This document shows, piece after piece, positions 1 to 7,312 of a stretch of 13,379 nucleotides of DNA. The position numbers and the translations under genes were made by a program. This DNA comes from Syntrophorhabdus sp. (GTDB taxonomy: Bacteria > Desulfobacterota > BSN033 > UBA1163). The notes beneath the pieces are model-generated. The model saw only the letters and a program-made list of their open reading frames with translations, made no database searches and was not told where the DNA came from. Position 1 is the first letter of the stretch. Each line of letters begins with the position of its first letter. The stretch spans positions 1 to 13,379 of the forward strand of contig DYHU01000084.1 in the NCBI GenBank assembly GCA_020724025.1. Direction: 5' to 3'.

Positions 1-563
1 AAATCCCTGATAAAAGGTTTTAACGGAACTGTTCTGCCATCCACCTTAAGGGTGATCCCCTCTTCTCTCTTCGATTTGAGGAACCTTTTTTCGAGAAAGT
101 CAGCCACCCCTTTGACATCATCGAGAAAGAAGCAGGAGACCCCAACATCGAACTCTTTATCCGATACGATGGCGATGAGGTTATCCTCTTTGGTGCAGAG
201 GAGTTCTTGATGTTTGTCTTTTCGGAAGATTTCGATTTTGGGCTGGACATCCTTCTTATATCCCTCCGAGAGGATGAGGTCCACATCCTGGATCAATTTC
301 TCCCGTAGTTCGCCAAGAGTGAGGTCCTTTTCAACATCCCGGATCAGTGCGACTTTAGCAGGAGAGGAAATGACGACCGTATGGGCGCCTGCCTGCTTGT
401 GTCGCCAGCTATCCTTTCCCTCCCGGTCCACTTCAAATCCATGAACATCGTGCTTCACTGTGGCGATGCGATACCCTCGACGCACCAGCTCAGGCACGAG
501 TTTCTCGATAAACGTGGTCTTCCCGCTATCCGATTTGCCAACAATAGAGATGATAGGAATCAC
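1..563 (-). CDS. mobB: MobB, molybdopterin-guanine dinucleotide biosynthesis adaptor (3' end outside window)
   Basis: A GTP-binding P-loop protein that helps convert molybdopterin to its guanine dinucleotide form in the cytoplasm. The frame opens with GTG at 563-561, preceded by a good Shine-Dalgarno (AAGGAG, 6 nt upstream), and stays open for 187 codons to the window edge, so the C-terminus is missing. The Walker A loop GKSDSGKTTF is at residues 9-18, followed by the MobB-typical TVKHD...H stretch, a QAGA segment and LILSEGYK near residue 110. The tail ending VDGRTVPLKPFIRD looks like the C-terminal extension seen in many anaerobe MobB proteins. It lies 96 nt downstream of moeA on the same strand, so the two probably form a small cofactor operon. 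Family assignment is secure from the motifs; the 3' end cannot be judged. Confidence 0.88.
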   Translation of the reverse strand, partial: MIPIISIVGKSDSGKTTFIEKLVPELVRRGYRIATVKHDVHGFEVDREGKDSWRHKQAGAHTVVISSPAKVALIRDVEKDLTLGELREKLIQDVDLILSEGYKKDVQPKIEIFRKDKHQELLCTKEDNLIAIVSDKEFDVGVSCFFLDDVKGVADFLEKRFLKSKREEGITLKVDGRTVPLKPFIRD

Positions 564-625
564 GTTAAGCTCCTTCGGAATATTGGAATAATGGGGAAGG
601 TTGAGAAGACTCTTTTTGGACCCAA

Positions 626-655
626 CATTCCATCATTCCATAATTCCATTCTTCC
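626..655. repeat. Short degenerate tandem repeat between moeA and mobB
   Basis: Within the 96-nt gap, the minus strand reads a run of near-copies of ATGGAAT spaced 8-9 nt apart (seen on the plus strand as repeated ATTCCAT). Such low-complexity intergenic strings are common in anaerobe genomes. No gene fits here. No function is evident. Confidence 0.4.
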
Positions 656-659
656 CTAA

Positions 660-1874
660 TCAAAAGTTTCTATCCAACATCTGAACCTTGACCTTCTCCC
701 CTGCCCTAACCTTTTCACAATCTTCGGGGATGACGATCAATCCATTTGCCCTGACCATCGATCTCAATATTCCTGAGCCCTGGGGTCCTGTGGTCGCGAC
801 GCAGTAGCCATCCTTTTGAAATGAGACCATGGCCCGGACAAAATGCCTTTCCCCCGGCTCTTTTCGGATATCTTCATTTAAAATGGCCTCAATCACAGGC
901 CTAAAGATCTGTCGATGGCCCATCATCTTCAAGAGCGATGGCCTTACAAATTGCTCAAAGGTGATCATCGAGGAAACAGGATTTCCAGGAAGGCTGAAGG
1001 CTGGTTTGCCATCGCACATCCAGAAAGCCACGGGTTTCCCTGGCTTCATGGCCACCCTCCAGAATATCATCTCCACGCCCAGTTCCTTCAAAACATCTCT
1101 CACCAGGTCATAATCCCCTACGGACACTCCTGCGGATGAGATGAAGACATCAGCCCTCAGCCCCTGGAGAAGTTTTTCTCTAATCTCTTCCTTTCTGTCT
1201 TTTGCAATGCCAAGTTGAATTGGGATCGCTCCGCACTCCCTGACCTGGGCGGCCAATGTATAGGAATTGCTGGAGACAATCTTCACCCCATCCAGGCTCT
1301 CACCCACATCCACCAGTTCCTCGCCGGTGCAGAGGATCGCCACTGATGGCCTTTGATAAACCGGGACGAATGACCTTCCCATGGAGGCAATCATCCCGAT
1401 TTCCGGCGGACGGACGATATCCCCGGCAGAAATAACGAGGTCTCCTCTCTTTACATCCTCCCCTGCCCTTCGGATATATCCGCCGGGGGAACCCGTCTTC
1501 AGGATGAAGACAAAGCCGTTTCCTTTCTCCGTCTCCTCAACAGGAACAACCGCATCCGCGCCTTTGGGAATAGGGGCGCCGGTCATAATTCTTATGGCCT
1601 GACCTTTTTGAACTGTTTTTTCCGAAATGAACCCTGCACGAAGATCTTCAATCACTTCTAATCGGACAGGATTCTTTTCAGAAGCATCCTGAATATCTCC
1701 ATGCCTGACCGCATAACCGTCCATCCCCGAATTATCATAAGGAGGAAGATCACGAGGGGCAATCATATCCTCCGCAATTGCCCGGCCCAGTCCATCCAAA
1801 ATGGATACCTTTTCAAATCCCAGAGGTTTGGTGTGTGAAAGGATTTTATCTAAGGCTTCATCAACCGTAATCAT
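660..1874 (-). CDS. moeA: MoeA, molybdopterin molybdenumtransferase
   Basis: Inserts molybdate (or tungstate) into adenylated molybdopterin to give active cofactor, a cytoplasmic step. The 404-residue length is normal for the MoeA/gephyrin-E family. Visible signatures: the N-terminal VDEALDKIL helix; PPYDNSGMDGYAV (about residues 44-56), the conserved active-site loop; the MTGAPIPKGADAVVP segment; CTGEEL; the MoaB/Mog-like core SSAGVSVGDYDLVRDVL; KPGKPVAF and FSLPGNPVSS; and a C-terminal beta domain ending in VKVQML. ATG at 1874 is preceded on the minus strand by GGAAAGAAGG very close to the start. It is divergently transcribed from the HpaB-type gene and shares its intergenic control region. 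mobB follows 96 nt downstream. No missing motif was noticed. Confidence 0.95.
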   Translation of the reverse strand: MITVDEALDKILSHTKPLGFEKVSILDGLGRAIAEDMIAPRDLPPYDNSGMDGYAVRHGDIQDASEKNPVRLEVIEDLRAGFISEKTVQKGQAIRIMTGAPIPKGADAVVPVEETEKGNGFVFILKTGSPGGYIRRAGEDVKRGDLVISAGDIVRPPEIGMIASMGRSFVPVYQRPSVAILCTGEELVDVGESLDGVKIVSSNSYTLAAQVRECGAIPIQLGIAKDRKEEIREKLLQGLRADVFISSAGVSVGDYDLVRDVLKELGVEMIFWRVAMKPGKPVAFWMCDGKPAFSLPGNPVSSMITFEQFVRPSLLKMMGHRQIFRPVIEAILNEDIRKEPGERHFVRAMVSFQKDGYCVATTGPQGSGILRSMVRANGLIVIPEDCEKVRAGEKVKVQMLDRNF

Positions 1875-1976
1875 AACCTTCTTTCCATTGCCTAAAATTA
1901 TGTTTTAATATAACATAAAATAAATTCTGATCAAACGATATCTATTGACAATCAATATTTCGAAAGGAGTCTCAAG
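1875..1976. promoter_or_regulatory. Divergent AT-rich control region with two palindromes
   Basis: A 102-bp region between the divergent moeA and HpaB-type genes. At 1898-1918 lies a palindrome with arms TTATGTT and AACATAA around a 7-nt centre that is itself nearly symmetric (9 of 10 base pairs match). At 1943-1957 lies a second, TATTGA-caa-TCAATA. The 1916-1921 TAAAAT and minus-strand TATATT motifs are possible -10 boxes, but no convincing -35 partner was found. The AAAGGAGT Shine-Dalgarno for the plus gene is at 1963-1970. The palindromes resemble operator sites for dimeric regulators; the regulator is unknown. Confidence 0.5.
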
Positions 1977-3437
1977 ATGGCCCTCATCACACCTGAACAG
2001 TATGAACAGAGTTTAAAGAAAAGAAAACCTAAAATCTTTATGAATGGAAAGAAGGTCGAGGATTATCTCAACAATCTAAATATTCGGACAGTAATCGAGG
2101 CTAACAAGGCGAGTTATCGCTGGGCGCTTGATCTGGCGTCCCAGGAAATCATGACAACTATTTCTCCTCTGACAAATGACCGGGTCAACCGATATGTCTA
2201 TGTCTGCCGGAGCAGAGAGGATCTGGTGACTAAGGCGATTGCCGGAACCTTTGCCTCGGAACGGTTGGGAACCTGTATCTACCGGTGTCCGGGACTCGAT
2301 ACATTCCATGCCCTTGCCAGCACAACCTGGGAGATGGATAAAACCCTCCGGACAGAATATCATCAGCGATTTAATAAATATCTCAAGTGGATTCAGGAGA
2401 ATGACCTTGCTGTCTCAGGCGCCTTGACTGAACCAAGAGGAGACCGTAAAAAGCGCGCTATTGACTGGCCGGATCCCTTTCTCTCCCTTAAGGTTGTGGA
2501 GAAGAAACCTGATGGAATCGTTGTCCGGGGAGCAAAGATCAATATCAGTGGAGCATTTGTCAGTCACGAACTGGTTGTCCTTCCCCAATCCGCAAAGAAA
2601 AAGGATGAAGGGGACTACGCTCTTGCCTTTGCCATTCCTTCTGATACAGAGGGTCTCACCTATATCTGCCAGTATTCCCCTTATTCGGCAGAAAGAGAGA
2701 TGGCTGACGATATCTTTGAACTGGGAAATCCCCTGTATGGGCAGAGAGAGACCGCCATGGTCGTCTTTGACAATGTCTTTATCCCATGGGAAAGGGTCTT
2801 CCATTGTGGCGAGACGGAATACTCCACAAAATTTGTTGAGCGCTTTGCCAAGACCCATCGGATGACTTGCGGGGGAACATGTAAAGTCGGCTTTATGAAC
2901 CTCATCATCGGCGCCTGCAAACTTCTCCAGGAATATAAAGGATTGGAAAAGGCCCAGCACATCAACGATGAGTTAACAGAGATGGTCGTTCTCAGGGAGA
3001 CTGGAAGGGCGTGCGGTTTGGCTTCGGCCAATCTCGGAAAAGAAGAACCTGAAGGGTCAGGGGTATTTCTTCCCGACGAACTGATGGGAAATGTTGCCAA
3101 GCTCAATATCTGCGATGCCTTCTGGCGTGTGATGGCTCTGGCAGGTGATATTGGCGGAGGGCTCATTGTCACCCTACCCTCTCTGAAGGAGCTCAAGAAT
3201 CCCGAAACGAAAAAATATGTCGAAGAGTTTCTGGGCTTTGGTTCTGATGTTCCAACGGAATATATCATGAAGGTGACGAAACTTCTTCAAAACTGGACTG
3301 CCGGCCAGCACGGAGTCGGAACCTGGCACGGAGCAGGACCTGTGATGGCCCAGAAGATCATGATTCAGAGGATGACGGATTATCAACATGAAAAGAATCT
3401 GGTAAAAGAGGCCCTTGGCATTCTGGATAAGAAATAA
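1977..3437 (+). CDS. HpaB/4-hydroxybutyryl-CoA dehydratase-family flavo-iron-sulfur protein
   Basis: A 486-residue protein of the acyl-CoA-dehydrogenase-fold family that contains 4-hydroxyphenylacetate 3-hydroxylase (HpaB) and 4-hydroxybutyryl-CoA dehydratase (AbfD). AbfD is an FAD and [4Fe-4S] enzyme whose cluster is held by Cys99, Cys103, His292 and Cys299. Here C100 and C104 (CIYRC) match the first two. The second site reads HRMTCGGTCKVGF from H294, with cysteines at 298 and 302, so the His-to-Cys spacing is one residue longer than in AbfD and there is an extra Cys. Cluster ligands argue for a radical dehydratase/isomerase rather than an O2-dependent hydroxylase. The ATG at 1977 has an AAAGGAGT site 6 nt upstream. 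It heads the plus-strand series next to an aromatic-type reductase locus, so a role in acyl-CoA catabolism is likely; the substrate cannot be read from sequence. Confidence 0.8.
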   Translation: MALITPEQYEQSLKKRKPKIFMNGKKVEDYLNNLNIRTVIEANKASYRWALDLASQEIMTTISPLTNDRVNRYVYVCRSREDLVTKAIAGTFASERLGTCIYRCPGLDTFHALASTTWEMDKTLRTEYHQRFNKYLKWIQENDLAVSGALTEPRGDRKKRAIDWPDPFLSLKVVEKKPDGIVVRGAKINISGAFVSHELVVLPQSAKKKDEGDYALAFAIPSDTEGLTYICQYSPYSAEREMADDIFELGNPLYGQRETAMVVFDNVFIPWERVFHCGETEYSTKFVERFAKTHRMTCGGTCKVGFMNLIIGACKLLQEYKGLEKAQHINDELTEMVVLRETGRACGLASANLGKEEPEGSGVFLPDELMGNVAKLNICDAFWRVMALAGDIGGGLIVTLPSLKELKNPETKKYVEEFLGFGSDVPTEYIMKVTKLLQNWTAGQHGVGTWHGAGPVMAQKIMIQRMTDYQHEKNLVKEALGILDKK

Positions 3438-3438
3438 T

Positions 3439-3497
3439 TCAAGGCTAATGCCTTGAGTTACAATGATATATTGAGTAACTCAACCCTTTTGGGTTGA
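3439..3497 (+). promoter_or_regulatory. Three interlocking hairpins between the HpaB-type and MBL genes
   Basis: Three perfect stems follow each other and share arms. Hairpin 1 is TCAAGGC-taat-GCCTTGA (3439-3456). Hairpin 2 is TTGAGTTAC (3453-3461) pairing with GTAACTCAA (3475-3483). Hairpin 3 is TCAACCC-tttt-GGGTTGA (3480-3497). Adjacent hairpins overlap by four bases (TTGA and TCAA), so full formation of hairpin 2 competes with the ends of 1 and 3. None is followed by a strong U-tract, so a classical terminator is doubtful. It may be an attenuator, an RNA processing or stability element, or a small palindromic repeat. The structures are seen directly; the role is inferred. Confidence 0.55.
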
Positions 3498-3529
3498 TTA
3501 TTAAGAAGATGGGGAAGAATGAGGGAATT

Positions 3530-4363
3530 ATGAAGATAACCATTCTTTGCGAAAACACTGTGGGTAAGTTGATCGGTTCCGGAGAGCATGGTTTTTCGGC
3601 CTTTATTGAAACGAATCAGGGAAACTACCTCTTCGACACCGGCAGCGGCCATTCGGTTATTGCAAATTCTCTTGTCCTCAATAAGGACTTAAGAAATATT
3701 AAGGAAATCTTTTTGAGCCACGGGCACTATGACCATACAGGCGGACTTCCTGAAGTTCTCAAACTGAGAGGGAAAGTGGATGTCTATGCCCATCCCAACA
3801 TCTTTCTGGATCGGATTGCTGTCTTCAAAGAAGATGAGAAAGAAACGAAACGGTTTGTGGGAATTCCCTACAAGAAGAGATACTTAGAAGCCCTCGGTGC
3901 CAATTTTATCCTGAATAACATTTTTTTAGAGGTGGATAAGGGTATGTTTTTAACTGGTGAGGTGCCCAGAAAAACCTCCTTCGAGAAACCGGACCCAAGA
4001 CTTTTCAGCGAGATTGATGGCAAAACCGCTCCGGATATCTTCCTCGATGATCAGTCTCTCGTTCTGGATACGGAAAAGGGATTCATTCTGATCCTCGGTT
4101 GTGCCCACTCCGGAATGATTAACATCATTCACCATGTGATTCATAAGACAGGGAAAGAAAAATTTTTTGCGATCATTGGAGGAACCCACTTAGACTTCTT
4201 AACGCCGGAACAGCTTGAAGAATCCATCAAGGCTCTCATGAAGATGGAGATCGAGAAGATTGGCGTTTCCCATTGCACAGGCATGAGATCTGCTTCACGA
4301 CTCCACCAGGAATTCGGCGACCGATTCTTCTACGGATGCGTTGGAAGTGTTCTGGAGGTTTAG
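3530..4363 (+). CDS. MBL-fold metallohydrolase (dihydropteroate-ribofuranosylaminobenzene-phosphate synthase-like subgroup)
   Basis: A 277-residue metallo-beta-lactamase-fold protein. The metal motif SHGHYDHTGG is at residues 63-72, with further likely ligands in GCAHSG (H193), GGTHLD (H220) and SHCTG (H248). The long insertion between the first and second metal motifs and the GCAHSG/SHCTG pattern match the archaeal-type MBL subgroup annotated as 7,8-dihydropterin-6-methyl-4-(beta-D-ribofuranosyl)aminobenzene-phosphate synthase; that name is often over-applied, so substrate is uncertain. ATG 3530 is preferred because MKITILCENT starts the first strand and GAGGG lies 4 nt upstream; ATG 3509 and TTG 3494 are in-frame alternatives. 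It follows the hairpin array and precedes the membrane polyferredoxin gene by 42 nt. Confidence 0.85.
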   Translation: MKITILCENTVGKLIGSGEHGFSAFIETNQGNYLFDTGSGHSVIANSLVLNKDLRNIKEIFLSHGHYDHTGGLPEVLKLRGKVDVYAHPNIFLDRIAVFKEDEKETKRFVGIPYKKRYLEALGANFILNNIFLEVDKGMFLTGEVPRKTSFEKPDPRLFSEIDGKTAPDIFLDDQSLVLDTEKGFILILGCAHSGMINIIHHVIHKTGKEKFFAIIGGTHLDFLTPEQLEESIKALMKMEIEKIGVSHCTGMRSASRLHQEFGDRFFYGCVGSVLEV

Positions 4364-4405
4364 AAATGATAACGGGACATGCAGCTTTTTGAGGAGGCCA
4401 ATAGG

Positions 4406-5282
4406 ATGAAAATTTCCATCAAAACCCTATTGCCATTTTTCATCGGAACGGGCATCGGTCTGCTGGTCTTCTTTTTTGTAAGATGGTGGGGCTTACTCTT
4501 TAGGTTTATGGACAGGCGGATGGATTACCGTGGGGAGCCTCCTGGCTTCCAGCCAAAAAGGATTGAAACGCGATCTTGGAAGAAGAGTCTGCATCCTGGT
4601 CATCGGCCTCACGCTGATGGTCTTCCTGGGTGTGATAGAGCATGAAAACCTCCAGCTCGAAGAAAATATCTTTTACCTGGCATACTTCTTTGCCGGAGGA
4701 GCATTTACCCGTGTCCTCATCCATTATGCCGTGGCCAAAGTTTTTGGCCCCCTTATCTTTCGCAGGGGGTTTTGTGGATGGGCTTGCTGGACAGCAGGGG
4801 TTTTGGAATGGTTGCCGATCAAGAGGAACCAGCCAATCCCTAAAAAATGGACCTATCTTCGTTGGCCGGTCCTCCTTCTCTCCATATCTATTCCTCTTGT
4901 GCTCCTTTATACCGGTTACGATTACATGACTCTCCATATTGACAAGGCTTTTGGAAAATGGGGACAGTTCCGCTGGTTTCTGGTCAGCAATGTCCTCTAT
5001 TTTGCCAGCGCCATCATTCTCGCTTACCTTTTCCAGAAAAGGAGGGCTTTCTGTTTGGTCTTCTGTCCGGTTTCTCTGATCATGAAGGTCCCCTCTTCGA
5101 TTGGAATAATCAGAAAAAACCCCTCTGGTGAGAAATGCACTGAGTGCGGCGCCTGTAATAAGGCCTGTCCTATGGATGTTGATGTGATGGGCTATATCCA
5201 TCAAGGGAGAAAGATCCATTCCACCGAGTGCATCCTCTGCCAACGCTGTAAGAATGTTTGTCCTGTCAGCGCCATTGCTTGA
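4406..5282 (+). pseudogene. Membrane-anchored polyferredoxin (NapH-like), split by a +1 frameshift
   Basis: Two overlapping frames together make one protein of about 292 residues. Frame A starts at ATG 4406 (GAGGAGG site upstream), encodes MKISIKTLLPFFIGTG and a transmembrane helix to RWWGLLF, then runs into out-of-frame sequence and stops at 4645. Frame B, resuming at 4503 with GLWTGGWITVGS, runs to 5282. Dropping one base, probably A4502, joins them smoothly. The protein has about five membrane helices, an RGFCGWACW motif like that in NapH/CcoG membrane ferredoxins, and a C-terminal pair of [4Fe-4S] motifs (CTECGACNKACP and CILCQRCKNVCP). It would pass electrons between a membrane quinone or cytochrome and cytoplasmic carriers. 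Whether the shift is a real mutation, a sequencing error or programmed is open. GTG 4530 could give a shortened protein lacking the first helix. Confidence 0.75.
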
Positions 5283-5283
5283 T

Positions 5284-5295
5284 AAGGAAAAGGAG
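5284..5295 (+). other. Orphan ribosome-binding site at a probable deletion junction
   Basis: A strong Shine-Dalgarno (AAGGAAAAGGAG) follows the polyferredoxin stop, but no ATG, GTG or TTG lies at a usable distance; AT-rich sequence with stop codons comes next. The simplest reading is that this site once served the gene whose 3' end survives at 5336-5473. Confidence 0.4.
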
Positions 5296-5335
5296 CAGGC
5301 ATCTTTTTAATCACCCGTTTCCAATTTTTTAATAA

Positions 5336-5473
5336 CCTCTGTGGCCTTTGGGAATGCCTGTATTTACCTTTGAAGGAAACATGGCGGATGAAAGGGAGTT
5401 TGATAAAGCCCGTACTGCCCGAATGATTGATCTCTTTGTGACGGAGACATTAGGACTGAAGAAAGTTGCATAA
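5336..5473 (+). pseudogene. C-terminal relic of a BzdN/BzdO/HgdB-type catalytic subunit
   Basis: After a TAA at 5333, an open frame of 45 codons without a proper start ends at TAA 5471-5473. It reads PLGMPVFTFEGNMADERE followed by FDKARTARMIDLF and ends LGLKKVA. This resembles the conserved end of 2-hydroxyacyl-CoA dehydratase D-component proteins, the family that includes the benzoyl-CoA reductase subunits BzdN and BzdO, where a strand (PV-x-x-E), a D/N-x-AD turn and a final helix close the protein. Those proteins are about 380-440 residues, so roughly 90% is missing. It sits directly before bzdP, exactly where bzdN/bzdO stand in the known bzdNOPQ order. Which of the two subunits it came from cannot be told. 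Recognition is from memory of the family and needs a profile search. Confidence 0.6.
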
Positions 5474-5491
5474 ATGGAAAGGAGGCAAAAA

Positions 5492-6322
5492 ATGATAGTT
5501 GCAGGAATAGATGTGGGTGGTAAAAATGTACACATTGTCATTAAGAAGGATGGTCAAATTCTTGAAAAGGGCACATCTCCTACAGGAATCAAGAAGGCAG
5601 AAGCAGTGGAGCAGCTCTATGACGTTGTCCTCAAAAAGGCTGGGTTGACCCGGAAGGATGTTGAGAGGGTGGTCGCCACGGGAAGCGCAGCAAAAAGGGT
5701 GGCCTTTGCCAGTGGTTTCGTCCCTGATGCAGCGGCCGATGCCAGAGGAGTCATTAAACTTTTTCCCACCGCAAGAACCGTTATCGATGTCGGTGCAGAA
5801 GAAGGTCGATCCATCAAAATCAGCCCCGAGGGAAAGGTATTAGACTTCGCCATCAATGAGAAATGCGCCGCTGGCACAGGAACCTTTGTCGAAGCCATGT
5901 CCAGGGCTCTTGAGGTGTCGGTGGATGAGATATCTAACCTCACCCTCGCCTCCACTCAGAACCTCTCGACCAATGCCCAGTGCGCGGTCTTCGGAGAATC
6001 GGAGGTCGTCTCCCTGATCCATCGGAAAACTTCAAAACCGGATATCGCCCGTGCGGTCATGAACGCCATAGCCGGAAGGGTTGCCTCTGTGGCGCGGATT
6101 GTTGGATTAGAAAAAGATATCGTGATGGTCGGAGGAATGGCGAAGAACTTAGGGTTTATCGACTCCCTGAAGAAGAACCTTGAAATGGACATCCTTGTCC
6201 CTCAGGACCCCGACTATATGGGTGCGCTTGGAGCAGCCGAAGCGGCCTTGACAGGGGTCATGACCGAGGAAGTTAAAGGCAGGGTGGTCGAAAAAGAAAC
6301 CATTTCTGAAGGAAAAAGCTAA
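5492..6322 (+). CDS. bzdP: BzdP-like activator ATPase (BadF/BcrA/HgdC family)
   Basis: A 276-residue ASKHA-fold ATPase of the family that activates 2-hydroxyacyl-CoA dehydratases and forms the electron-activating half of class I benzoyl-CoA reductases. It shows the phosphate-1 loop GIDVGGKNVHIVI (residues 5-17), VATGSAAKRV (61-70), VIDVGAEEGRS (97-107), NEKCAAGTG with C125, NAQCAVFGESE with C164, and the adenosine loop MVGGMAKN. C125 and C164 are the positions that bind the [4Fe-4S] cluster bridging two family members. ATG 5492 is chosen over an in-frame ATG at 5474 because AAAGGAGG (5478-5485) sits between them at ideal spacing. The sequence VGAEEGRS, instead of the usual GGQDSK, fits the P-type subunit. 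It likely pairs with the downstream bzdQ product. Confidence 0.85.
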   Translation: MIVAGIDVGGKNVHIVIKKDGQILEKGTSPTGIKKAEAVEQLYDVVLKKAGLTRKDVERVVATGSAAKRVAFASGFVPDAAADARGVIKLFPTARTVIDVGAEEGRSIKISPEGKVLDFAINEKCAAGTGTFVEAMSRALEVSVDEISNLTLASTQNLSTNAQCAVFGESEVVSLIHRKTSKPDIARAVMNAIAGRVASVARIVGLEKDIVMVGGMAKNLGFIDSLKKNLEMDILVPQDPDYMGALGAAEAALTGVMTEEVKGRVVEKETISEGKS

Positions 6323-6368
6323 TCAGGGATCATCGATCCTCAACTTAAGATCAAGGAGGAAGGATAAG

Positions 6369-7304
6369 ATGGCTGAAGCACCGAAAACACAAGAATTCTG
6401 GAGATGGCCTGAAACCAATTGGGTCAATCCGGATATTGATTGGAAAAAAGGTAAAGTGATTACGGCAGGAGTGGACGTCGGATCCGTCAGCACTCAGGCC
6501 GTCATCATGGTCGACGGCGAATATTTTGCCTATGGAAATACGCGAACAGGCTCCGATAGTCCAAACAGCGCCATCAAGGGAATGGGCTATGCTATGGAAA
6601 AAACCGATATGAAAATCGAGAATATCGATTATTGCATCGGGACCGGCTACGGCAGGGTGAATGTGCCCATGGCTCAGCAATCCATTACCGAGATCTCCTG
6701 TCATGCCCGTGGGGCCAACTTCATGTACGGACCTGATGTAAGGACGGTCATGGACATGGGCGGACAGGACTGCAAGGCGATCAATGTTGATGATAGAGGC
6801 AAGGTTCTCAATTTTATGATGAACGACAAATGCGCTGCTGGCACGGGACGAGGCATGGAAGTCTTTGCTGATCTCATCCGGGTGCCGGTCTGGGATATTG
6901 GACCCCGCTCCTTCCAGATTCCGAAGGAACCTCCCATGATCAGCAGCACGTGTGTCGTCTTCGCCAAGAGTGAAGTGGTGGGGCTTCTGGAGCAGAGTGT
7001 CCCTGAAAATGAGATCATGGCCGCTTACTGCTCTGCGATGGCGCATCGGGTTATGGAGCTCCTCAATCGTCTGGGGGTGAAAGAAAAGTTCGTCATCACC
7101 GGCGGAATTGCCAAGAATGAAGGTGTGGTGAAGAGGCTGGAGAAGGAGCTTGGGGTTAAGACTGCAGAGCGTGTCTGGTATAAGAAGGAATATATTGAAC
7201 GGGGATACCCCTTTGATACTCAGCTTGCCGGCGCCATTGGGGCAGCCCTCTTCGGAAATGCCCTGCTGAAGATGGGAAAGGCGAAGAGCGCTCGGAAAGC
7301 CTAA
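6369..7304 (+). CDS. bzdQ: BzdQ-like activator ATPase, benzoyl-CoA reductase Q subunit family
   Basis: A 311-residue ASKHA ATPase. The N-terminal extension FWRWPETNWVNPDIDW before the first ATP loop (GVDVGSVSTQAVI, residues 34-46) is a feature I associate with BzdQ-type subunits. Other motifs: GTGYGRVNVP, MDMGGQDCKAI, NDKCAAGTGRG (C155), STCVVFAKSE (C195) and TGGIAKNEG. C155 and C195 are the expected cluster ligands. The ATG has AAGGAGG at 6353-6359. Only 46 nt separate it from bzdP, so the two are co-transcribed and should form a heterodimeric ATP-driven electron donor. The natural acceptor (BzdN/BzdO) is missing from this window except for the relic upstream, so its present partner is unknown: an enzyme elsewhere in the genome, or none. 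Confidence 0.9.
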   Translation: MAEAPKTQEFWRWPETNWVNPDIDWKKGKVITAGVDVGSVSTQAVIMVDGEYFAYGNTRTGSDSPNSAIKGMGYAMEKTDMKIENIDYCIGTGYGRVNVPMAQQSITEISCHARGANFMYGPDVRTVMDMGGQDCKAINVDDRGKVLNFMMNDKCAAGTGRGMEVFADLIRVPVWDIGPRSFQIPKEPPMISSTCVVFAKSEVVGLLEQSVPENEIMAAYCSAMAHRVMELLNRLGVKEKFVITGGIAKNEGVVKRLEKELGVKTAERVWYKKEYIERGYPFDTQLAGAIGAALFGNALLKMGKAKSARKA

Positions 7305-7312
7305 AAAAGTTC

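Noticed and set aside
1945..1950. A perfect TTGACA as a -35 box for the HpaB-type gene
   Set aside because: A -10 box at normal spacing would fall on or past the ribosome-binding site, and no such hexamer exists. The bases are better explained as part of the TATTGA-TCAATA palindrome.
1943..1957. An FNR/CRP-type binding site
   Set aside because: The half-sites are separated by 3 nt, whereas FNR sites (TTGAT-N4-ATCAA) have a different spacing.
2415..3268. Long minus-strand open frames opposite the HpaB-type gene
   Set aside because: They are antisense shadows of a gene with clear family motifs; no ribosome-binding site or domain pattern was seen.
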